From UBA9676 sp036522155 (GTDB taxonomy: Bacteria > Actinomycetota > Actinomycetes > Streptosporangiales > Streptosporangiaceae), in contig DATDGI010000176.1 of the NCBI GenBank assembly GCA_036522155.1, positions 1 through 28,145 of the forward strand: DNA of 28,145 nt. Direction: 5' to 3'. The notes below the pieces were generated by a model. That model was not told where the DNA came from. It saw only the letters and a program-made list of their open reading frames with translations, and ran no database searches. The translations under genes were made by a program, and so were the position numbers. Shown here in pieces: positions 23,491 to 28,145 of this stretch. The number at the start of each line of letters is the position of its first letter. Within the stretch, counting starts at the first letter, position 1.

Positions 23491-24282
23491 TCAGAGGACC
23501 AGCTTGCGTTCGGCGGGCTCCAGGCTGTCGTAGTTCCAGAGCTTCCGCCCGCAGACGAATTTGCGGAACGCGGCGGGCGGCTCGATCCCGTAGATGCGCA
23601 GCTTCCTGTCGAGGAACTCGTCGTCGGCGGCGGTCAGTTCCGCCTCGACGCAGTCCACGCCCAGCGAGGTGATCTTGCCGCCGACATAGATCGCGCCGTC
23701 GTACATCGAGTCGCCCAGGCCGCCGCCCACGTTGCCGCAGATGATCTGGCGGCCACGCTGCAGCATGAACCCGGTCATCATGCCCGCGTTGCCGCCGACG
23801 ATGATGGTGCCGCCCTTCTGGTCGACGCCGGAGCGCGCACCGACATCGCCGCGGACCACGACATCGCCGCCGCGGAGCGCCGCGGCCGTCAGGGAGCCGG
23901 CGTTCTTGTCGATGACGACGACGCCGGACATCATGTTCTCGGCGACGGACCAGCCGACGCGGCCCTTCACACGGATCTCCGGCCCGTCGATGAGCCCGCA
24001 GCCGAAGTAGCCGAGGCTGCCGTCGATGGTGATCCGGCAGCGGGCCAGGATGCCCACCACGATGGAGTGTTTCGCGCCCGGGTTGAGGATGGTCACATCC
24101 GGAATGCCCTCGTCATAGACGAGGCGGCGGAGTTCCAGGTTGATCTGCCGGGTAGTCAGCTCGGCCGCGTCGAACACGGCCCTGGCACCGTTCGCGTCAC
24201 GGGAGACCGTCGCGGTCCTGGGTGCCTGGGCGTTGGGCTCGGCCAGGCCCCGGGCGTCGTAGCTGATCCTCACCGGTTCCAC
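23491..24282 (-). CDS. GXGXG beta-helix subunit (GlxC/MgsB), module B
   Basis: A 263-aa protein from a GTG at 24282 that lies inside the end of the amidotransferase gene (a GTG at 24273 is possible). Repeats of the beta-helix run from about residue 75: GSLGYFGCGLIDGPEIRVKG, VGWSVAENMMSGVVVIDKNA, GDVGARSGVDQKGG, GGNAGMMTGFMLQRG and GGGLGDSMYDGAIYVGGKI. Its N-terminus is longer than that of the module A copy by about 35 residues, with an added region VFDAAELTTRQINLELRRL. It ends KLWNYDSLEPAERKLVL, comparable with the NLYNFDALKDQKY end of the other copy. Confidence 0.88.
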   Translation of the reverse strand: MEPVRISYDARGLAEPNAQAPRTATVSRDANGARAVFDAAELTTRQINLELRRLVYDEGIPDVTILNPGAKHSIVVGILARCRITIDGSLGYFGCGLIDGPEIRVKGRVGWSVAENMMSGVVVIDKNAGSLTAAALRGGDVVVRGDVGARSGVDQKGGTIIVGGNAGMMTGFMLQRGRQIICGNVGGGLGDSMYDGAIYVGGKITSLGVDCVEAELTAADDEFLDRKLRIYGIEPPAAFRKFVCGRKLWNYDSLEPAERKLVL

Positions 24283-25199
24283 ACCAGCACTTCGCGCTCG
24301 TATGGATCGTGGGTGTCGATCTCGCGGCCGAGCACGGCGCGGATCGCGACCTCCTCGGAGGCGAGCGCCACCAGTTCCGGCGACTCATAGAGCACCAGCG
24401 GCTTGGCCGCCATCTCATCCTTGGCCATGCCGAGCGAGTCGGCCGTCACCACCAGGTAGGTGAAAACGCCGTCCAGCTCATCCAGGCTCTGCTTCATCGC
24501 CGTCTCCAGGGACAGCCCGTCGTCCATCTTCTGCGCCAGGTAGACGGCGATGATCTCCGAGTCGCACTCAGACTGGAAACGGTGGCCCTTGCGCTCCAGC
24601 CTGCGGCGCCACATGTGGTAGTTCGTCAGCTGCCCGTTGTGCACCACGGCGATGTCCGAGAAGGGGTAGGCCCAGTACGGGTGGGCGCCGGAGATGTCCA
24701 CGTCCGACTCGGTGGCCATCCGGACATGGCCGATCGCGTGGGTGCCGGTGAACCCGCCCAGCCGGTACCGCTCGGACACGCTCTCCGCGTCGCTGAGGTC
24801 CTTGATGATCTCCAGCGAGTGGCCGAGCGACAGGACCTCGCATCCAGGCACGTCCTCGATGTAGTCGGCCAGCGGCTTGAGGTCACCGCTGTAGCGGAAC
24901 GTGACCCGGTAGGCGTAGTCCTGGTCGCCGTGCAGCACGTCGACCATGGCGCCGATCTTGGCCAGCCGGTGCTCCACCTCGTCACGGTGCCGCTCCAGCC
25001 GCTCGGCCCAGCCGATGTCCCGTACCTCGCCTGGGTCGGCCAGCTTGACGCGCATGACGAACAGGTCCGTGGGCGGGCCGTAGAGCGCGAAACCGCTGGA
25101 ATCCGGGCCGCGGTGCTTCATGGACTGAAGCATCCTGGTCATCTCGCTGCCGATGTCGCCCGGCCCCGTGCGGTGGATGATGCCTGCGATGCCGCACAT
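24270..25199 (-). CDS. Class II glutamine amidotransferase subunit (GlxB/MgsA), module B
   Basis: A 309-aa Ntn amidotransferase with ATG at 25199, behind GAGAGGGG. MCGIAGII (Cys2 nucleophile), HRGPDSSGF, IGHVRMATESDVD, VVHNGQLTNYHMW and SECDSEIIAVYL are the active-site motifs. The central region (VDVLHGDQDYAYRVTFRYSG) diverges from the module A protein, while both ends agree. It is the first of three overlapping or tightly spaced synthase genes and lies 30 bp after the glutamine synthetase homologue, so all are one operon. Confidence 0.88.
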   Translation of the reverse strand: MCGIAGIIHRTGPGDIGSEMTRMLQSMKHRGPDSSGFALYGPPTDLFVMRVKLADPGEVRDIGWAERLERHRDEVEHRLAKIGAMVDVLHGDQDYAYRVTFRYSGDLKPLADYIEDVPGCEVLSLGHSLEIIKDLSDAESVSERYRLGGFTGTHAIGHVRMATESDVDISGAHPYWAYPFSDIAVVHNGQLTNYHMWRRRLERKGHRFQSECDSEIIAVYLAQKMDDGLSLETAMKQSLDELDGVFTYLVVTADSLGMAKDEMAAKPLVLYESPELVALASEEVAIRAVLGREIDTHDPYEREVLVWNR

Positions 25200-25229
25200 G
25201 TCGCTAACCCCTCTCGGCCCGCGTTCCTG

Positions 25230-26627
25230 CTAAGGCAGGATGTCCAGGTACTCGGCGACGTCCCAGTCGGAGACCGTCGCGCAGAAGCGTTCCCACTCGT
25301 CGGTCTTGTAGTGGTGGAACACCGTGTACATCTCGCCCGGCAGTGCCTCCCTGACCACCGGATCCTTCTCCAGCTCCGCGAGTGCCTCGCCCAGGGTCAT
25401 CGGCACCCGCTTGACGTTCTTGCCGCCAGCGATCGCCTCATAGATGTTGCGGTTCTCCGGGGGTCCCGGGTCCAGGTTGCGCCTGATGCCGTCCTCCATC
25501 GCCTTGATGATCGCGGCGAACGACAGGTAGGGGTTCACAGACGAGTCCACCGCCCGGTACTCAAGCCGGTCCGGGGAACTGACCCGCAGCGCGGTGGTCC
25601 GGTTCTGATACCCCCAGTCCGCGTACAGCGGTGCCCAGAAGCCGGTGTCCCAGAACCGCCGGTAGGAGTTGACCGTCGGCGACGTAATGCAGGTGAGCGC
25701 GCCCAGGTGCTCCAGGATGCCGCCGATCGCGCTCAGCCCCAGCTTGCTGGGGATCCGCGGATTATCGGTGTCGGGCAGGAACACGTTCTCGTCGCCCTGC
25801 CAGAGCGAGATGTTGTGGTGGCAGCCGTTCGCGGACACGCCCATGAACGGCTTGGGCATGAAGCACGGGAAGGCGCCGAGTTCCCGCCCCACCTGCCGGC
25901 AGATCTGGCGGTAGGTGGTGAGCCGGTCGGCGGTCTGCTCGGCCCGGTCGAACGTCCAGTTGAGCTCGAGCTGGCCCGGGGCGTCCTCGTGGTCGCCCTG
26001 GATCATGTCAAGGCCCATCGCCTTGCCATATTCCATGACCTTGTGAATGAGCGGCTGGAGCTCGGCGAACTGGTCGATGTGGTAGCAGTACGGCTTGGTC
26101 TTGCCGTCCACGGAAGGCGTGCCGTCCGGCTTGACTTTGAGCCACATCATCTCCGGCTCGGTGCCGACCCGCAGGTGCAGCCCGGTCTCCTGCTCGAACT
26201 CGGTGTGGATGCGCCGCAGGTTGCCGCGGCAGTCCGAGGTCAGGAAGGCGCCCGGGTCCGTCTCCTCTTCGCGGTTGCGGAACAGGGTGCAGAACACCCG
26301 CGCGGTCTTGGGATCCCACGGCAGCTGGCAGAACGTCTCCACGTCCGGCAGCCCGACGAGCTCGGAGGCTTCAGGGCCGTAGCCGATGTAGTTGCCATGC
26401 CGGTCGATGAACAGGTTGGCCGTGGAGCCATAGACCAGCTGGAAACCGCGCTCCGCAAACCGCTCCCAGTGATCCGCCGGTGCCCCCTTGCCCATGATCC
26501 GGCCGGTGACCGAGGCGAACTGGTAGTAGATGTAGGTGATGCCCTTGGCGTCGATCTCCGCGCGGACGCGCTCGACCGCTTCCGTGCGGCCATCGGTGGC
26601 AACAAACCGCTCGAGGTCGGTGGACAC
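25230..26627 (-). CDS. Glutamine synthetase homologue, GlnT/GmaS type, module B
   Basis: A 465-aa protein. The GTG at 26627 is chosen because GGGAGG sits 5-6 nt upstream. The frame stays open to 27584, but that extension runs antisense to the DUF1989-GcvT gene and has no protein-like features. Motifs: GTEPEMMWLK (metal Glu157 and Glu159), GDHEDAPGQLELNWTF, FMPKPFMGVSANGCHHNISL, NRTTALRVSSP and DSSVNPYLSFA. The N-terminus lacks a GlnA DGSS latch. Compared with module A it has CHHN in place of LHLH and a longer N-terminal domain, so amine specificity could differ. It is the first gene of the module B operon. Confidence 0.88.
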   Translation of the reverse strand: MSTDLERFVATDGRTEAVERVRAEIDAKGITYIYYQFASVTGRIMGKGAPADHWERFAERGFQLVYGSTANLFIDRHGNYIGYGPEASELVGLPDVETFCQLPWDPKTARVFCTLFRNREEETDPGAFLTSDCRGNLRRIHTEFEQETGLHLRVGTEPEMMWLKVKPDGTPSVDGKTKPYCYHIDQFAELQPLIHKVMEYGKAMGLDMIQGDHEDAPGQLELNWTFDRAEQTADRLTTYRQICRQVGRELGAFPCFMPKPFMGVSANGCHHNISLWQGDENVFLPDTDNPRIPSKLGLSAIGGILEHLGALTCITSPTVNSYRRFWDTGFWAPLYADWGYQNRTTALRVSSPDRLEYRAVDSSVNPYLSFAAIIKAMEDGIRRNLDPGPPENRNIYEAIAGGKNVKRVPMTLGEALAELEKDPVVREALPGEMYTVFHHYKTDEWERFCATVSDWDVAEYLDILP

Positions 26628-26669
26628 AGCGCCTCCCAACGGGTCCGGGCAATTCACCGAAAGTAAACC

Positions 26670-26685
26670 TCGTATCATGACACGA
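26670..26685. promoter_or_regulatory. Operator-like palindrome in the divergent module B promoter
   Basis: TCGTATCATGACACGA is a 16-bp palindrome with one mismatched pair, in the 117-bp gap between the module B glutamine synthetase (minus) and the DUF1989-GcvT gene (plus). It overlaps ACACGACAC (26680-26688), the reverse complement of the 9-mer upstream of the module A glutamine synthetase. It could control both divergent genes. A TTTAC-TTTCGG-TGAAT string on the minus strand weakly recalls a GlnR box. Confidence 0.45.
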
Positions 26686-26744
26686 CACAAGCCTCCGGCT
26701 CCGTCCCCTTTCGCGGGACAGGTGTCGAGCGTAATTTGGCAGGT

Positions 26745-28145
26745 GTGACGCTGACTCCGGAGCGCCCGCGCCTGGTCTTGCCGGGGCTGCTGCCCGCAGA
26801 CCCGGCTCTGGAGCGTTACCGCGTACATCCTGGCGCCGTGACCGCGGTGGAGCTGGAGCCCGGCGACGTGCTCGCGGTGGTCGACGTCGAAGGCCGGCAG
26901 CGGGGGGAACTCACCGTGCTCGCCGGCGGCGGGGAGGACTACGGGGCGCTCGGGGTTACGGCCGACACCGTGGCCACCGTGCTCCGCTCTGCCGTGGTGG
27001 GACCGCTGGTCGGCCGGGGTCTCGATCCCCGCCAGGCGCAGGCCGTGGCGCTGTTCGGCGAGTGGTCGCCGCCGGGCGCGCGGGCGGAGTTCGCGGCCCA
27101 GCGAGCGTTGACCGCCGTGGTGGCGGCTCCCGGCGGGCCGATGCCCGTAGGCGCGGACAACCCGCCCTCGGACCTGGCGCTTGAGGTCCGGCGGGTCAGC
27201 CCGCGGCGGCCCGAGCGGCGGCCGCTGCCGCCGCCACTGGCCGATCCGCTGCTCGACCTGCGCGTGGACACCGCCACGGCGCGGTCCTACGAGGTCGAGG
27301 CCGGCCAGTACATCCAGGTGATCGACGTCGAGGGCCGCCAGTGCTCGGACTTCCTCGCGTTCTGCGCCCGGCAGCTGGCCGAGGGGATCGAACGAGGCCT
27401 GGACGCCACCACCACCCGCAACCTGATGGGAAACGCCTACCCGCAGCCCGGGCTCTTCGGCAAGTTCTACGACCAGGACATGCGCCCGCTGGTGGAGGTC
27501 GTGCGAGACACCGTCGGACGGCATGACACGTTCGCGCTGGCCTGCAACGCCAAGTACTACGAAGACATGGGCTACCCGGGCCACGTCAACTGCACCGACA
27601 ACTTCAACGGGCAGCTCGCGCCGTACGGGATCGCGGCGCGGCGCGGCTGGCCGGCCCTCAACTTCTTCTACAACACCTCATTCAACGACGCGAACCAGCT
27701 GCTCTTCGACGAGCCCTGGTCGCGGCCCGGTGACTACGTCCTGCTGCGGGCCATGACCGACCTGGTCTGCGCCTCCTCGGCCTGCCCCGATGACATCGAT
27801 CCGGCCAACGCCTGGAATCCGACCGACATCCACGTCCGCGTGTACCCGGCCGAGCGGAGGTTCTCGATGGCGATCGCGCATCGCGTCACCCCGGACAGCG
27901 AGCCCGCTCTCACCAGGGACACCGCGTTTGCGCCGCGCTGGTCCGCGCTGACCAGGCAGGTGACCGAGTACCGGGGCTACTGGCTGCCCACCAGCTTTGA
28001 CGGCCACGGCGCGATCGAGGAGTACTGGGCGTGCCGTGAAGGCGCAGTCGTGATGGACCTCTCCCCCTTGCGGAAGTTCGAGGTGGTGGGCCCCGACGCC
28101 GAGGCACTGCTCCAGGCGGCCGTCACCCGCAACATCAGGAAGCTC
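26745..28145 (+). CDS. DUF1989-GcvT fusion, 3' end outside window
   Basis: An open frame of 467 codons from a GTG at 26745 to the window end, with no stop. Residues about 25-60 (VHPGAVTAVELEPGDVLAVV, then DVEGRQRGEL) echo residues 180-203 (EVEAGQYIQVIDVEGRQCSD), so a degenerate half-domain precedes the full DUF1989 domain (about 175-368). That domain is recognised by CNAKYYEDMGYPGHVNCTDN and CASSACPDDIDPANAWNPTD; its cysteines may bind metal. From about residue 410 a GcvT-like folate-binding aminomethyltransferase domain begins (EYWACREGAVVMDLSPLRKF). DUF1989 proteins occur with urea and amine catabolism genes. The start has only a weak AGG, so the mRNA may be leaderless. It is divergent from module B. 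Confidence 0.85.
   Translation, partial: MTLTPERPRLVLPGLLPADPALERYRVHPGAVTAVELEPGDVLAVVDVEGRQRGELTVLAGGGEDYGALGVTADTVATVLRSAVVGPLVGRGLDPRQAQAVALFGEWSPPGARAEFAAQRALTAVVAAPGGPMPVGADNPPSDLALEVRRVSPRRPERRPLPPPLADPLLDLRVDTATARSYEVEAGQYIQVIDVEGRQCSDFLAFCARQLAEGIERGLDATTTRNLMGNAYPQPGLFGKFYDQDMRPLVEVVRDTVGRHDTFALACNAKYYEDMGYPGHVNCTDNFNGQLAPYGIAARRGWPALNFFYNTSFNDANQLLFDEPWSRPGDYVLLRAMTDLVCASSACPDDIDPANAWNPTDIHVRVYPAERRFSMAIAHRVTPDSEPALTRDTAFAPRWSALTRQVTEYRGYWLPTSFDGHGAIEEYWACREGAVVMDLSPLRKFEVVGPDAEALLQAAVTRNIRKL

Noticed and set aside
22240..24390. Very long plus-strand open frame (over 700 codons) opposite module B.
   Set aside because: It is antisense to the GltB-like and GXGXG genes, which have clear conserved motifs. 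Its translation is rich in His, Asp, Val and Arg with no domain, as expected for a GC-rich shadow frame.
24309..26666. Plus-strand open frame of about 785 codons.
   Set aside because: It lies opposite the amidotransferase and glutamine synthetase genes and shows no fold or motif, so it is a shadow frame.
26628..26744. Guanidine (ykkC-type) riboswitch before the DUF1989-GcvT gene.
   Set aside because: DUF1989 genes are sometimes linked to guanidine riboswitches, but no CTAGGGTTCC-like or ACGR-hairpin pair is present in the gap.
26628..27584. N-terminal extension of the module B glutamine synthetase by about 320 residues.
   Set aside because: The extension is antisense to the DUF1989-GcvT gene, has no family resemblance, and a well-placed GGGAGG supports the GTG at 26627.
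11269..28145. A complete N-methylglutamate pathway for methylamine oxidation.
   Set aside because: GmaS- and MgsABC-like genes are present, but no MgdABCD dehydrogenase genes lie in the window, so the pathway is not claimed.

Overview
The window is GC-rich throughout, uses GTG starts often and packs its genes tightly. Its gene families are a Clp-N/HTH pair, a tandem-winged-helix MarR protein, HpnH, a 7Fe ferredoxin, and split glutamate synthase-like proteins beside GlnT-type glutamine synthetases. Together these suggest a soil actinomycete, such as a Streptosporangiales, Pseudonocardiales or Frankia-like lineage. The genus cannot be told from the sequence. I see no tRNA, rRNA, CRISPR array, insertion sequence or phage gene.

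Region 1 (1-5.2 kb) is ordinary accessory and housekeeping content. It holds the start of a LysE/RhtB exporter, a Nudix hydrolase, an HTH protein coupled to a double Clp-N protein, a MarR-GNAT fusion overlapping a DUF1801 protein, a tandem winged-helix regulator and a small membrane protein. Two promoters here have perfect palindromes lying over the -10 element, and both seem to give leaderless mRNAs.

Region 2 (5.2-9.1 kb) is an iron-sulfur/radical-SAM block behind a divergent TetR gene. It runs hpnH-like radical SAM enzyme, a 50-residue protein with eight cysteines in its first 17 residues, moaA with a structured leader, a 7Fe ferredoxin and a small SH3-like protein. The 50-residue gene has a near-perfect Shine-Dalgarno and is easily missed because of its size.

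Region 3 (9.1-19.9 kb) opens with an unusual regulator joining a RecA/KaiC-like domain without a Walker A, an XRE HTH and a cupin. Divergent from it is nitrogen module A: a class II glutamine amidotransferase, a GXGXG protein and an FMN/Fe-S GltB-like protein (GlxBCD/MgsABC type), a class I amidotransferase, a GlnT/GmaS-type glutamine synthetase homologue and an APC permease. Four universal stress proteins are interspersed.

Region 4 (19.9-28.1 kb) has a cytochrome P450 and then, on the opposite strand, a second diverged nitrogen module B: glutamine synthetase homologue, amidotransferase, GXGXG, GltB-like, an unrecognised 158-aa protein and a two-helix membrane protein. Divergent from module B is a DUF1989-GcvT fusion cut by the window end.

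My working picture is a locus for uptake and gamma-glutamylation of an amine. Amidotransferase/synthase complexes would move the amino group onto an FMN-dependent synthase, and a folate-dependent GcvT-like protein might collect a one-carbon unit. This resembles the N-methylglutamate pathway, but no N-methylglutamate dehydrogenase genes are visible. The substrate and the reason for two modules are open.
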